Position numbers and translations under genes: made by a program
The notes under the pieces: generated by a model
What the model was told of the DNA's origin: nothing
The model's database searches: none
What the model saw: only the letters and a program-made list of their open reading frames with translations
In this document: positions 44,081 through 53,635 of the stretch, one piece after another
Position numbering within the stretch: the first letter of the stretch is position 1
How the letters are laid out: the number at the start of each line of letters is the position of its first letter
From: Lactobacillus sp. UCMA15818
GTDB lineage: Bacteria; Bacillota; Bacilli; Lactobacillales; Lactobacillaceae
DNA length: 64,000 nt
Direction: 5' to 3'
Assembly: GCF_030400225.1 (NCBI RefSeq)
Contig: NZ_VJYB01000001.1
Span: 124,001 to 188,000, forward strand

Positions 44081-44956
44081 TTAAAAGACTTGAATTTTAT
44101 AAAAACCATTAAAACTTTCATGAGCTTTTAGTACATGCAAACCAACCTTCTCAGTTAACCTACCACTCGCATTTACGTCATCAGCCAAGCCCCACCATGG
44201 TTCGATACATACAAAAGGTGCATTCTCTGGGTACTTCGACCAAACTCCGACATATTGTGCATTCCCAGTATTAAACCGAATTCCATTTTTTTCTTGGCTT
44301 GTCGTTAATGTTAACATAGTCTCCTTTTCATCCAGCTTCAAAATAACCGCATCATTTTTAAAAGTTTCGCGTGTAACATCAATCTTCTTAGCAGTAAATT
44401 CAAGTGGATGACGAGAATCACTATAATTTCCTTGGAGTTGAATTAGTTGGTGAGTTCTGTTAGAGGCAATTGCAACCTGATAATCAGAAAATACTTCTGT
44501 AGAGGACAGTGGAACATTAAAAGCAGGATGACCACCAACGGAAAACAGCAATTGTTTTATACTTGGATTATCAACTAAATAACTGATCTTTAAAGTATCA
44601 ATCATAAGTTCATATTTGATACGCAGTACGAATTCAAATGGATATTGTTGCATAGTCACCTTGTTTGCATGTAAACAAAAGGTGACTTGTTGATCGGTTT
44701 TCTTTTCGATTTCAAAATCCATATCTCGCGCAAAGCCATGTTGCGTCATCCAATATTGTTGCTGCTTATAGAAGTATTTATCGTCTTTTAATCTGCCAAC
44801 AATTGGGAATAGTACCGGAGCGTGACGCCCCCAGTATTTGGGATTTGCTTGCCAAAGATATTCAAATTTATTTTTCTTGTTAAATAAACTTGTCAGTTCA
44901 CCACCATGTTCATTAAAAGAAACCTTCAAGAATGCATTTTCTAAGCTAACTGTCAT
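44081..44956 (-). CDS. Aldose 1-epimerase family protein (LacX-like)
   Basis: A 291-residue galactose mutarotase-like protein that probably interconverts sugar anomers. Recognisable parts: SFNEHGGELTSLF, YLWQANPKYWGRHAPVLFPIVGRL, the histidine in GGHPAFNVPL and VCIEPWWGLADDVNASG (catalytic Glu region). The substrate is not predictable. It follows hslU by 26 bases on the same strand and may be co-transcribed. Confidence 0.85.
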   Translation of the reverse strand: MTVSLENAFLKVSFNEHGGELTSLFNKKNKFEYLWQANPKYWGRHAPVLFPIVGRLKDDKYFYKQQQYWMTQHGFARDMDFEIEKKTDQQVTFCLHANKVTMQQYPFEFVLRIKYELMIDTLKISYLVDNPSIKQLLFSVGGHPAFNVPLSSTEVFSDYQVAIASNRTHQLIQLQGNYSDSRHPLEFTAKKIDVTRETFKNDAVILKLDEKETMLTLTTSQEKNGIRFNTGNAQYVGVWSKYPENAPFVCIEPWWGLADDVNASGRLTEKVGLHVLKAHESFNGFYKIQVF

Positions 44957-44982
44957 CTTATTTTCCCTTCTTCCAACGCTGT

Positions 44983-46398
44983 TTATAGAATATACTGACT
45001 TAAATCTTTATTTGCCGCGATATTACCAATCTTATTTTGCACATAAGCTTCTGTGATTGTAATATCACCCATCTGCATGTCTGGTCCCTCAAACAACAAG
45101 TCTTCCAATAGTTTTTCAAGGACGGTATGCAATCTACGAGCTCCAATATTTTCATTTTCATGATTAACATGGTATGCTATTTCTGAAATTTTTTGGATTG
45201 CTTCAATCGTAAACGTAACTTTTATATTATCTGTTCCAATCAATGCAATATATTGCTTGATTAACGCATTGTTTGGCTCTGTCAATATTTTAACAAAATC
45301 TTCTGCCTTTAATTCATCTAGCTCCACTCTGATAGGGAAACGGCCTTGTAATTCAGCAATTAAATCACTCGGTTTACTTTCGTGAAAAGCTCCTGAAGCA
45401 ATAAATAAAATATGATCTGTATTGATCAGACCGTACTTCGTCTGAACTTGTGAACCTTCGACAATGGGCAGAATATCTCTTTGAACGCCTTCGCGTGACA
45501 CTTCACCGCTATTCTTTTGTGCTTTCGATGTGATTTTATCAATTTCATCAATAAAAATAATTCCCGTATTTTCCGCACGTTTGATTGCCAGGGCAGCAAT
45601 GTCAGCAGTATTAACGAGTTTCCTAGCTTCCTCTCGTGTGAGATATGTGCGTGCTTGTGCCACAGTCATAGTCCGTTTAACTTTTTTCGTTGGTGCCAAA
45701 GAATTTAAAGTATTCCCCAAATCAATTCCAATCTGACCCAACATCTCTGAGGCTTCTTTTGCTTTTCGTGAAGGTTCATCAACTTCGAGAGTCAATTCTT
45801 GCTTTTCAAGCATTCCTTTGTTTAATTTTTCCCTTACAGAGAGACGTTTCTTCTTAATTTCTTCCGTGACAACTTCTTTTTGAACAGGTGTAAGACTGGG
45901 AGTTTCGCCCCTTTTTATCTCTTCAAACATTTGACCAAAACTAATTTCTTCTTCGCCTTCTTTTTTATTTTTTTTAATCGCTGGTACAAGTAATTTTATT
46001 AGTCGTTTATTGGCATTTCCACGAGCTTCTGCACGGACCTGATCAAATTGGAGATCTGCTTCCATTTTATATGAAACTTCAACCAAATCACGAACAATTG
46101 CTTCAACATCTCTACCAACATATCCAACTTCGGTAAACTTAGTTGCTTCAACTTTCATGAATGGCGCCTGAACAATTTTAGCCAGCCTTCGTGCAATCTC
46201 AGTTTTGCCAACCCCAGTTGGACCAATCATCAAGACATTCTTAGGTGTGATTTCTTCTTGCATTTCTCCTGAAAGCTGCATTCTACGGTAGCGATTGCGC
46301 AAAGCAATTGCAATTGCTTTTTTCGCTTTGTTTTGACCAATGACATAAGCATTGAGTTCTTTGACAATTTGTTTTGGTGTTTTATCAATAGGGTTCAT
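44983..46398 (-). CDS. hslU: HslU/ClpY ATPase subunit of HslUV protease
   Basis: A 471-residue AAA+ unfoldase that feeds substrates to HslV. Walker A GPTGVGKTE, the pore loop region KVEATKFTEVGYVGRDVE, the intermediate I-domain (residues about 110-240), Walker B IIFIDEIDKI and sensor-2 region GARRLHTVLEKLLED. Encoded 20 bases after hslV. Confidence 0.95.
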   Translation of the reverse strand: MNPIDKTPKQIVKELNAYVIGQNKAKKAIAIALRNRYRRMQLSGEMQEEITPKNVLMIGPTGVGKTEIARRLAKIVQAPFMKVEATKFTEVGYVGRDVEAIVRDLVEVSYKMEADLQFDQVRAEARGNANKRLIKLLVPAIKKNKKEGEEEISFGQMFEEIKRGETPSLTPVQKEVVTEEIKKKRLSVREKLNKGMLEKQELTLEVDEPSRKAKEASEMLGQIGIDLGNTLNSLAPTKKVKRTMTVAQARTYLTREEARKLVNTADIAALAIKRAENTGIIFIDEIDKITSKAQKNSGEVSREGVQRDILPIVEGSQVQTKYGLINTDHILFIASGAFHESKPSDLIAELQGRFPIRVELDELKAEDFVKILTEPNNALIKQYIALIGTDNIKVTFTIEAIQKISEIAYHVNHENENIGARRLHTVLEKLLEDLLFEGPDMQMGDITITEAYVQNKIGNIAANKDLSQYIL

Positions 46399-46418
46399 CT
46401 AGAGGATCCTTTCTTTTC

Positions 46419-46964
46419 TTAAAGTTCTTCTGCGACTACATTATGGTTAGTAAAGATATCAATATCACCTGCTATATTAATTGATGCCCTAGCAATCTCA
46501 CCAGCAGACATCATTGAAGCATGTTCTTTCATTGCTTTTGCAGCGGCTAAAGCAAAATTACCACCAGAACCGATTGCTAAAATATCGTCATCAGGTGCAA
46601 TTACTTCCCCGCTTCCAGATACCATTAATAATTCATCTTTGTCCATGACAATCAAAAGAGCCTCTAACTTCTGCAAAGCTTGCTCACTGCGCCATTCCTG
46701 TGCTAATTCAACGGCTGCACGCTGCAGATTACCACTATACTCATTTAATTTCTTTTCAAAACGCTCTTCTAAGTTGAAAGCATCTGCAACACTGCCAGCA
46801 AATCCGACAACAACTTGATTGTTGTAAATTCTTCTGACTTTGCGCGCAGTACCTTTCATTATGACTTTTTCACCCATTGTGACCTGTCCATCACCAGCCA
46901 TTGCAGTATGTCCGTTATGACGAACTGCACAAATTGTTGTTGCATGAAATGATACTCCAGTCAT
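46419..46964 (-). CDS. hslV: HslV/ClpQ (CodW-type) peptidase subunit
   Basis: A 181-residue proteasome-like peptidase. As in Bacillus CodW, an N-terminal SFHATTI sequence precedes the TTI-AV core, rather than the protein beginning with the catalytic Thr right after Met as in E. coli HslV. Either an N-terminal Ser/Thr after processing or the internal Thr would be the nucleophile. Core motifs GDGQVTMGE and [10 protein letters not shown] are present. Partner of HslU. Confidence 0.93.
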   Translation of the reverse strand: MTGVSFHATTICAVRHNGHTAMAGDGQVTMGEKVIMKGTARKVRRIYNNQVVVGFAGSVADAFNLEERFEKKLNEYSGNLQRAAVELAQEWRSEQALQKLEALLIVMDKDELLMVSGSGEVIAPDDDILAIGSGGNFALAAAKAMKEHASMMSAGEIARASINIAGDIDIFTNHNVVAEEL

Positions 46965-46988
46965 TTTATATTCCTCCTAAATTTTAAA

Positions 46989-47888
46989 TCATGCTCGTGG
47001 AAAGAACTTGCGGTAATCTCGTTGTAAATGTTCTTTTGTAACGTGTGTGTAAATTTGCGTAGTGGATAAGCTGCTATGTCCCAGGAGCTCTTGCACCGCG
47101 CGCAAATCTGCACCATTGTTCATCATATGTGTTGCAAAAGTGTGTCGCAGCTCATGCGGATGGATCTGTGTAGTTAAACTACTGCGGCTAACAATCTTCT
47201 TTAGAATATACGTAATTCCAGCAGCCGTTAACGGGTCTCCGTAATGATTTACAAATACAAAATTATGTTCTTTCTTATATTTTGCCATCAACGGCGTTCG
47301 CACCTTAGCATAGTAACTTTCTAATGCTTTTTGACAATACTTGCCAAATGGGACATAGCGGTCTTTATTTCCTTTACCATGTAATAACATTGCGCGCATC
47401 CCCATATCAACCGCTTGCAAAGTTAGTCCCGTACACTCACTGACACGCATTCCAGTTGCATAAAGTGTTTCTAATAATGCTTTATCTCTAATTAAAATTG
47501 GCTCATCTCCGTCAGTTGCATCAAAAAGGGCGGTCATTTCTTTTTCATAGAAAAAGCGTGGCAAAGCACGTGGATGCCTCTTCAATTGAACATAAGCGAA
47601 AGGATTAATCTCAACATAGCTATTTTTTTCCATGAATCTGTAAAAAGAGCGCAGGCTCGAAATAATTCTAGCAATTGATGACGTTTGATAGCGTTTATCG
47701 TACAAGAAACTCATAAAAACATGAACATCAAACCGATTTACTTGCGCAAAAGATGAAGAACCACCATTTTTAAAAAGAAAATCACTGAAGAGCTTTAAAT
47801 CGTCATTATATGCCTTGACCGTATTATCAGAATATCTTCTTTCTATCGCTAAATATTGTTTAAATTCTTTTATCCATTCTTGTTCCAT
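46989..47888 (-). CDS. xerC: Tyrosine recombinase XerC
   Basis: A 299-residue recombinase that resolves chromosome dimers. Catalytic residues: R in ATGMRVSE, K in GKGNKDR, HELRH, H in LGHSSLSTTQIYTHV and its Tyr. An N-terminal SAM-like domain (QYLAIERRYSDNTVKAYNDDL) is present. Its RBS GGAGG lies in the 3' arm of a hairpin directly upstream (47897-47938). Order topA-xerC-hslV-hslU, as in other Gram-positives. Confidence 0.92.
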   Translation of the reverse strand: MEQEWIKEFKQYLAIERRYSDNTVKAYNDDLKLFSDFLFKNGGSSSFAQVNRFDVHVFMSFLYDKRYQTSSIARIISSLRSFYRFMEKNSYVEINPFAYVQLKRHPRALPRFFYEKEMTALFDATDGDEPILIRDKALLETLYATGMRVSECTGLTLQAVDMGMRAMLLHGKGNKDRYVPFGKYCQKALESYYAKVRTPLMAKYKKEHNFVFVNHYGDPLTAAGITYILKKIVSRSSLTTQIHPHELRHTFATHMMNNGADLRAVQELLGHSSLSTTQIYTHVTKEHLQRDYRKFFPRA

Positions 47889-47896
47889 AAAAAAAC

Positions 47897-47938
47897 CTCC
47901 ACATCATGCTATAACTTTAGCATAAAAAATGGAGGTGT
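47897..47938 (-). terminator. Terminator-like hairpin overlapping the xerC RBS
   Basis: Minus strand: CCTCCA and TGGAGG, plus inner ATGCTA/TAGCAT, form a hairpin followed by seven T and the xerC ATG. It would stop most topA transcripts and, when formed in read-through RNA, hide the xerC Shine-Dalgarno. Confidence 0.6.
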
Positions 47939-47980
47939 GCCCAATCAGTTATTCAAAAATAATAAATTACTAATACTTTA

Positions 47981-50086
47981 TTATTTTTGAATTTCCTCTT
48001 CGTAATCACAATTGCTACACTTAACCTGCATTCCTTTCTTGGTTTTTTTCTCAATCAAGAAATGCTGACACTTAGGGCAATCACGACCGACTGGCTTATC
48101 CCAAGAAACAAATTCACATTTTGGATAACGGTCACATCCATAGAAAATACGATTCTTTTTTGACTTGCGCTCAATAATCTGCCCCTTATGACACTCTGGA
48201 CAAACTACTCCAATTTCCTTTGTGATAGGCTTTGTGTTGCGACAATCTGGAAACCGACTACATGCATAAAATTTGCCATACCGTCCGAGTTTAATCACTA
48301 AAGGTGCGCCACAGATATCACAATCGATTCCTGCAGGTTCATCTTTAATTTTGACTTTAGCCATCTTTTCTTCAGCAGCACCCACTTCTTTTGCAAAAGG
48401 CTGATAGAAACTATCAATAACCTTAATCCATTCTTGTTTTCCTTCTTCAATCTCGTCCAACTGATCTTCTAGTTGAGCAGTAAAATCAACATTTAAGATG
48501 TCTGGGAAACATTTAACGATCATGTTATTTACTATCTCACCCAACTCAGTAGATTCAAACTTACGAGCAACAAGTTTCACATAATAACGTTTTTGGATTG
48601 TATTCATAGTTGGTGCATAAGTTGAAGGACGACCAACACCATTTTCTTCAAGTGTTTTAATCAGCGTAGCTTCAGTATATCTTGCAGGCGGTAGGGTAAA
48701 ATGCTGGTTTGGCTGGTTTGTTAACAATTTGACTTCTTGTCCGACTTCTAAGTCAGGCAGAATATTGTCTTTACGCTTGCTTTCGGCGTAGACCTTTGTA
48801 AAACCAGGAAACTTCATCTTCGAACCCTTTGCTCGATACATTACTTTATTCTGTTCAATATCAACACTCATTGTATCGACAACCGCAGGAGTCATCTGAC
48901 TTGCCACAAATCGTGACCAAACTAACGAATACAGCTTCATCTGATCTTTGTTCAAATATGCCGAAAGCGACTCTGGTGTCCGCAAAACTGATGAAGGACG
49001 GATTGCCTCATGTGCATCCTGTGCACCTTCTGCGAGCTTGCCTTTGCGCGGTTTGACCGCAGCATATTCTGCACCATAAGTTTCGTGGATAAAAGCTGAG
49101 GCCTCATGCTTGGCAATATCAGAAATTCTGGTTGAATCCGTACGCATATAGGTTATTAATCCCACTGCGCCTCCTCTTCCAATATTAATTCCTTCATAAA
49201 GCTGTTGTGCAACCATCATCGTTTTTTGAGTTCTAAAATTAAGTGAATTATTAGCTGTCTGCTGCATTGTACTTGTGGTAAAAGGAAGTGCTGGAAAGCG
49301 TTTGCGCTCCTTGGGTGTAACTCGCGTCACGCTAAACATCTTATTTTTATCAATCTTTTGCATAATCTCCTGAACTTCATCATTATTATGCAATTCATTC
49401 TTCTTGCCGTTTACACCATAATAATCAGCATTAAATTTAGTTCTGCTAGCTTGGAATTGTGCATCAATTGTCCAATACTCTTCCGGGATAAATTCGCGAA
49501 TCTCTTGTTCACGTTTAATAATCAGATTCAAAGCAATTGACTGCACACGACCAGCACTCAATCCCTTTTTTATTTTTGCCCAAAGTATTGGACTAATCGA
49601 ATAACCTACTAGGCGATCAAGCACGCGCCTTGCTTGTTGTGCGTCCACAAGATCCATGTCAATTGCACGCGGATTTTTGAATGAATTCTTGACTGCATCC
49701 TTGGTGATCTCGTTAAAAACAACTCGATTCTTGTCTTCAGGATTTAAACCTAACAGATAAGAAAGATGCCAGGCAATTGCTTCTCCCTCTCGATCCGGAT
49801 CGGCTGCAAGGTAGACATGTGCAGCTTTCTTGGCCTCTCTGCGTAATTCTTTGATAACATCACCCTTACCACGTATTGAAATATAATGGGGCTCGTAATT
49901 GTGCTCAACATCAACACCCATTGTACTTCGCGGTAAATCTCTGATATGGCCTAAACTAGCCATAACCTTGTAGCGAGATCCTAAATACTTTTCAATTGTT
50001 TTAGCCTTTGATGGAGACTCAACAATCACAAGGTTTTTCTTAATTTTTCGTTTTGTTGTTGTTGTTTTCTTCTGGGTCTTAGGCAT
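47981..50086 (-). CDS. topA: DNA topoisomerase I
   Basis: A 701-residue type IA topoisomerase that relaxes negative supercoils. TOPRIM domain ([35 protein letters not shown]), active tyrosine in [12 protein letters not shown], and three C-terminal zinc-ribbon units of the form CxxC...CxxxxxC (CDICGAPL..., CPECHKGQ..., CPKCQHF...). Encoded between dprA and xerC. Confidence 0.95.
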   Translation of the reverse strand: MPKTQKKTTTTKRKIKKNLVIVESPSKAKTIEKYLGSRYKVMASLGHIRDLPRSTMGVDVEHNYEPHYISIRGKGDVIKELRREAKKAAHVYLAADPDREGEAIAWHLSYLLGLNPEDKNRVVFNEITKDAVKNSFKNPRAIDMDLVDAQQARRVLDRLVGYSISPILWAKIKKGLSAGRVQSIALNLIIKREQEIREFIPEEYWTIDAQFQASRTKFNADYYGVNGKKNELHNNDEVQEIMQKIDKNKMFSVTRVTPKERKRFPALPFTTSTMQQTANNSLNFRTQKTMMVAQQLYEGINIGRGGAVGLITYMRTDSTRISDIAKHEASAFIHETYGAEYAAVKPRKGKLAEGAQDAHEAIRPSSVLRTPESLSAYLNKDQMKLYSLVWSRFVASQMTPAVVDTMSVDIEQNKVMYRAKGSKMKFPGFTKVYAESKRKDNILPDLEVGQEVKLLTNQPNQHFTLPPARYTEATLIKTLEENGVGRPSTYAPTMNTIQKRYYVKLVARKFESTELGEIVNNMIVKCFPDILNVDFTAQLEDQLDEIEEGKQEWIKVIDSFYQPFAKEVGAAEEKMAKVKIKDEPAGIDCDICGAPLVIKLGRYGKFYACSRFPDCRNTKPITKEIGVVCPECHKGQIIERKSKKNRIFYGCDRYPKCEFVSWDKPVGRDCPKCQHFLIEKKTKKGMQVKCSNCDYEEEIQK

Positions 50087-50163
50087 CGACCAGGCTCCTT
50101 TTTAATATCTTTTTTTAACATATAAAAATCGCTAATAACTTTAGACCATTACCATAGGCCTTG

Positions 50164-51033
50164 TCAAGTATTTCGAAATTCTTCAATGATATCCAACGCA
50201 TCTAAGACAGGTTTTGCTCCAGCCTTAATGAGCTCATTGGTACCCACAGACAAGGTAGAATTGATTGGACCAGGAACCGCAAGAACATTGCGATTTTCTT
50301 GTAGTGCAAGATTTGCAGAAATTAGACTACCACTGTGGTGTCGGGCTTCAACAACTAATAAAGTTTGCACCAACCCCGCAATAATTCGATTCCTCGCAGG
50401 AAAATGAAATTTTCTTGGACCAGTACCAAGTCCATACTCACTAATCAACAGTCCTTCACACGCAATTTTTTGTTGCAATCCACGATTTTGACTAGGATAA
50501 AAAATATCTAACCCTGTCCCGATAACTGCAACTGTTCTACCACAATCTGCAAATGTCTGCAAATGTGCTAGGCTGTCAACTCCCTTTGCCAAACCGCTCA
50601 CAGTTACAATCTTAGCTGCGATAACAGCTGGCAGCAGCTTTGCGAGAACGACTGTTGAGTACGTACTATTTTGGCGCGCACCTACTACCCCTAATAATTT
50701 TCGCTTATCTGCAATCAGAGATAAATCCCCACGATAAAAAAGTACGTTCGGTGGATTGTAACTCTCCAATAAACATTGTGGATATACAGAATCAATTATT
50801 GTAATAGCCTTACTATGATACAAATTGCGATCAACTGCAAGTTCTAATTCAATCGAATTAAATTTTTTCCAAAAAAGATTGCGTTGAAAATTTGTAATTC
50901 CAGCCAATTCTTCTAATTTTTTGATGTCTGGGATAGCTTGGTATTTCTTTACCCAGTCACATACTCTTTTTACTTTGGAAACACTGAGAAGATTGCTCAG
51001 ATGCAATTTTATTATAAACTCTTTTATCTCCAT
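50164..51033 (-). CDS. dprA: DNA processing protein DprA
   Basis: A 289-residue protein that loads RecA on incoming single-stranded DNA in transformation. The Rossmann-type core includes LLGVVGARQNSTY, VSGLAKGVDSLAH, GTGLDIFYPSQN, FPARNRIIAGL and the NRNVLAVPGPINS end. The start is ATG 51033 after AAAGGGTGA; the longer frame overlaps rnhB. Typical length. Confidence 0.92.
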   Translation of the reverse strand: MEIKEFIIKLHLSNLLSVSKVKRVCDWVKKYQAIPDIKKLEELAGITNFQRNLFWKKFNSIELELAVDRNLYHSKAITIIDSVYPQCLLESYNPPNVLFYRGDLSLIADKRKLLGVVGARQNSTYSTVVLAKLLPAVIAAKIVTVSGLAKGVDSLAHLQTFADCGRTVAVIGTGLDIFYPSQNRGLQQKIACEGLLISEYGLGTGPRKFHFPARNRIIAGLVQTLLVVEARHHSGSLISANLALQENRNVLAVPGPINSTLSVGTNELIKAGAKPVLDALDIIEEFRNT

Positions 51034-51076
51034 AGAATCACCCTTTAAAGTGTTTTCTATAAAAATACGCATTTGA

Positions 51077-51844
51077 TTAGAAATTGGACTTAATCGGTTC
51101 AAAACTTCTCCGGTGGAGCGGCGTTATCCCATACGTACTCAATGCATCAAGGTGTCTCCTTGTACCATAGCCATCATTTGATTTAAAATCATATTGTGGA
51201 TATAATTCATCGTAAAAATTCATCAGGTGATCACGCCAAACTTTTGCAACGATGCTCGCTGCAGCAACACTTACACTCTTTGAGTCTGCCTTAATCAACT
51301 TTACTTGTGCGATCGGTGAATCGATATCCATTGCATCAATAATCAACTGTTGTGGTTTACGTGAGAGACCATTAACCGCTTTTAACATCGCAACGCGTGC
51401 GGCTTGGTAAATATTGACGGTGTCTATCTGATAATTGTCGCAAACTCCAACAGAGACACTAAGTGCCTGCTCAATAATCTGACTATACAGCCTTTCCCTT
51501 GTTTTTCTTGTCAATTGCTTTGAATCATTAACTTCAACAATTCCAAAATCATGCGGTAAAATAACAGCTGCAGCTACAACTGGACCGGCCAACGGTCCTC
51601 GACCAACTTCATCAACCCCACAAACCAATTGCTTTCCAGCCTGCCAAAAAGCACGTTCATAGCTAAAACGATTTTTGAATGCTTCTAGTGCAGCTTGTTT
51701 CTTAATTTTTCGTTTTTCATATTGAAGCAACAAACTTTGCACACCTTTACGAGTATCACCGGCTAATTCTTTCAACAAATCTTGCTGTGGGTTGATAGCG
51801 ATTAATGCCTTTATTTCACTAATTGATTTTTTCTTATCCATCAT
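51077..51844 (-). CDS. rnhB: Ribonuclease HII
   Basis: A 255-residue enzyme that cuts at ribonucleotides in DNA and RNA:DNA hybrids. Catalytic acids are in CGVDEVGRGPLAGPVVAAAV (D, E) and LIIDAMDI; KADSKSVSVAAASIVAKV is typical. Started at ATG 51844 (MMDKKKSI), which gives the family length and overlaps the rbgA end by 11 bases. Confidence 0.92.
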   Translation of the reverse strand: MMDKKKSISEIKALIAINPQQDLLKELAGDTRKGVQSLLLQYEKRKIKKQAALEAFKNRFSYERAFWQAGKQLVCGVDEVGRGPLAGPVVAAAVILPHDFGIVEVNDSKQLTRKTRERLYSQIIEQALSVSVGVCDNYQIDTVNIYQAARVAMLKAVNGLSRKPQQLIIDAMDIDSPIAQVKLIKADSKSVSVAAASIVAKVWRDHLMNFYDELYPQYDFKSNDGYGTRRHLDALSTYGITPLHRRSFEPIKSNF

Positions 51845-52694
51845 GTCTCTGAGTACTTTCTGGTACTGCATCAAGTGTGTATCTACCTAATTTACCCTTT
51901 CGACACTCCAATATCATTCTTTCACTTGCTTTATCATAATCATCCTTGAATCCGCTTTTTTTAGTTATCAACAGCAATAAGTCCACTGTTGAAAGTGATA
52001 GTTCACTGTCTGCCAAGTGATAGCGTTCCTTAAGACTTGCAGGAGCAAATTGCCGAAAATGTTCAAGCAAATATAGTGCAACATCATCTTTAGCATACAA
52101 TGTTTCTTTAATTGCACCAGTCAATGCTAACTTTTTTCCAATCATTGGGTCTTCAAATTTTGGCCATAAAATTCCAGGTGTGTCTAATAAAAGCATATCT
52201 TTTCCAGCTTTAAGCCATTGCTGTGATTTTGTAACCCCCGGACGATTACCGACTTGAGCTACATTTTTCTTAATCAAATGATTAAGCAGTGTCGATTTAC
52301 CAACATTTGGAATACCAATGCACATTACCCTAATGCGTTTATGCAGTATTCCTTTTTTTGCTTGCAATGCAAGTTTATCAGCAAGCACTTGTTTAATTTT
52401 TTCCTCAATAATTTTTAAACCGATGGCTGTACTGTTAACCGCAATTGCTGGTTGTTTCTGTGTTTCATAATATCTAACCCACCCAGCTGTGGTCTGTGAA
52501 TCTGCTAAATCTTTTTTTGTTAACACTAAAATGCTTGGTTTATTTTGCAGAATCTGAGCCAATTGCGGATTACGTGATGACTCTGGTAATCGTGCATCAA
52601 CAAGTTCAAGCACAATATCAACCTGTTTTATATTTTCTTTGACTTGACGCAGAGCCTTAGCCATGTGACCTGGAAACCATTGAATAATTGCCAT
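51834..52694 (-). CDS. rbgA: Ribosome biogenesis GTPase RbgA (YlqF)
   Basis: A 286-residue circularly permuted GTPase needed for late 50S assembly. Opening IQWFPGHMAKALRQV, G4 motif LTKKDL before G1 GIPNVGKSTLLN and G3 DTPGI. It heads the rbgA-rnhB-dprA-topA order. Normal length. Confidence 0.93.
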   Translation of the reverse strand: MAIIQWFPGHMAKALRQVKENIKQVDIVLELVDARLPESSRNPQLAQILQNKPSILVLTKKDLADSQTTAGWVRYYETQKQPAIAVNSTAIGLKIIEEKIKQVLADKLALQAKKGILHKRIRVMCIGIPNVGKSTLLNHLIKKNVAQVGNRPGVTKSQQWLKAGKDMLLLDTPGILWPKFEDPMIGKKLALTGAIKETLYAKDDVALYLLEHFRQFAPASLKERYHLADSELSLSTVDLLLLITKKSGFKDDYDKASERMILECRKGKLGRYTLDAVPESTQRHDG

Positions 52695-52729
52695 AAATTT
52701 TAATCCTTTCGCTATATAACTAATTTAAT

Positions 52730-52841
52730 TGGGTTAGGTCAAAAGTTAGAGTTTGATCTAACCTCATTATTTATTCCGTATAAACGTGTTCCATAAGTCA
52801 AAATTTCCGTCTAACTCGAAATTCACCGACCTATGGAACAC
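52730..52841. repeat. Bipartite intergenic hairpin repeat, copy R1
   Basis: A first stem-loop (52732-52763, arms GGTTAG-TCAAA / TTTGA-CTAACC) is followed by TCATT and a second stem-loop (52786-52841, arms GTGTTCCATA / TATGGAACAC). The same layout and shared words (GGTCAAAAGTTAG, TTCATAAG-TAAAA) recur at 57120-57210 and in part at 63836-63945. It lies after the signal peptidase gene and before rbgA. Confidence 0.6.
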
Positions 52842-52865
52842 TCCCTCTAATTTATGTTGATTACA

Positions 52866-53411
52866 TTATCGCCCAATCAAGCGAATCTTAATTAGCGGCC
52901 AATAAACAATGATTGCCCGGCCTTTGATCCAACTATCTTTGACTGGCCCAAATGTCCGTGAATCTTTGCTTATTCGTCGATTGTCACCAAGTACAAAGTA
53001 TTCATTCTTTGGTATTTTAGATTTCCCAGTTAGTTCCTTTAAAGTGAAATCTGATGTGTACGGTTGGTGCTTGGCCGCGAGTATTCTTTTTAGAAAATTC
53101 TCCTTGACGCGTTTACCATTTATACGCAGCACATCGTTTTTATACGATAAACGTTCCCCAGGCATTCCAATAATCCTTTTGATATAGGTCTCTCCATTAG
53201 GCATTCTGATGATAACCACATCAAATCGCTGGAGCTTCCCAAAATTCATTACAAGAGCCTCTTCTTTTGACTCAAGTGTTGGCTCCATCGAATTGCCATC
53301 AATTTGAAGTGGTGTAATTAAAAATGAGCGGATAAAAAGTGCGCTAAGAACTGCAATTGATGTAAGTAAAATCCAATAGCTCCAATGAAATCTTTTTATA
53401 AAGCGTTTCAA
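52866..53411 (-). CDS. lepB: Type I signal peptidase (second)
   Basis: A 181-residue membrane serine protease with S41 (GNSMEPTL) and K78 (YIKRIIGMPGE), one N-terminal helix and the GDNRRISKDSRTFGPV box. It is clearly distinct in sequence from the enzyme at 25385. Multiple signal peptidases are common in lactobacilli. Monocistronic, with the R1 repeat behind it. Confidence 0.93.
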   Translation of the reverse strand: MKRFIKRFHWSYWILLTSIAVLSALFIRSFLITPLQIDGNSMEPTLESKEEALVMNFGKLQRFDVVIIRMPNGETYIKRIIGMPGERLSYKNDVLRINGKRVKENFLKRILAAKHQPYTSDFTLKELTGKSKIPKNEYFVLGDNRRISKDSRTFGPVKDSWIKGRAIIVYWPLIKIRLIGR

Positions 53412-53635
53412 AACTTTCCCTCCAACAATTTAACTACTTCTTTTTGAATTCAATTAAACACATTTCTTATCAGAACTCTATCTTCCTTAACCTTAACAAA
53501 AAAAATGAAATTGTGCGAGTATTGTTTTATTACAAACTAAAACAACGACCCATCCCTCATGGAGATAAGACGCTGCTATTTAATGCTGAAGAGAACAATG
53601 AAATGCCCATTCATCATGAATTATTAATCTTAAAG
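53412..53635. other. Intergenic region without a convincing gene
   Basis: A plus-strand frame of 87 codons spans 53444-53707 but overlaps the protease gene antisense, lacks an RBS and has no recognisable domain. I treat the region as non-coding leader of the signal peptidase gene. Confidence 0.5.

Noticed and set aside
43893-44084. A 63-codon frame after plsY
   Set aside because: No RBS and it spans a hairpin between convergent genes; composition is like non-coding DNA.
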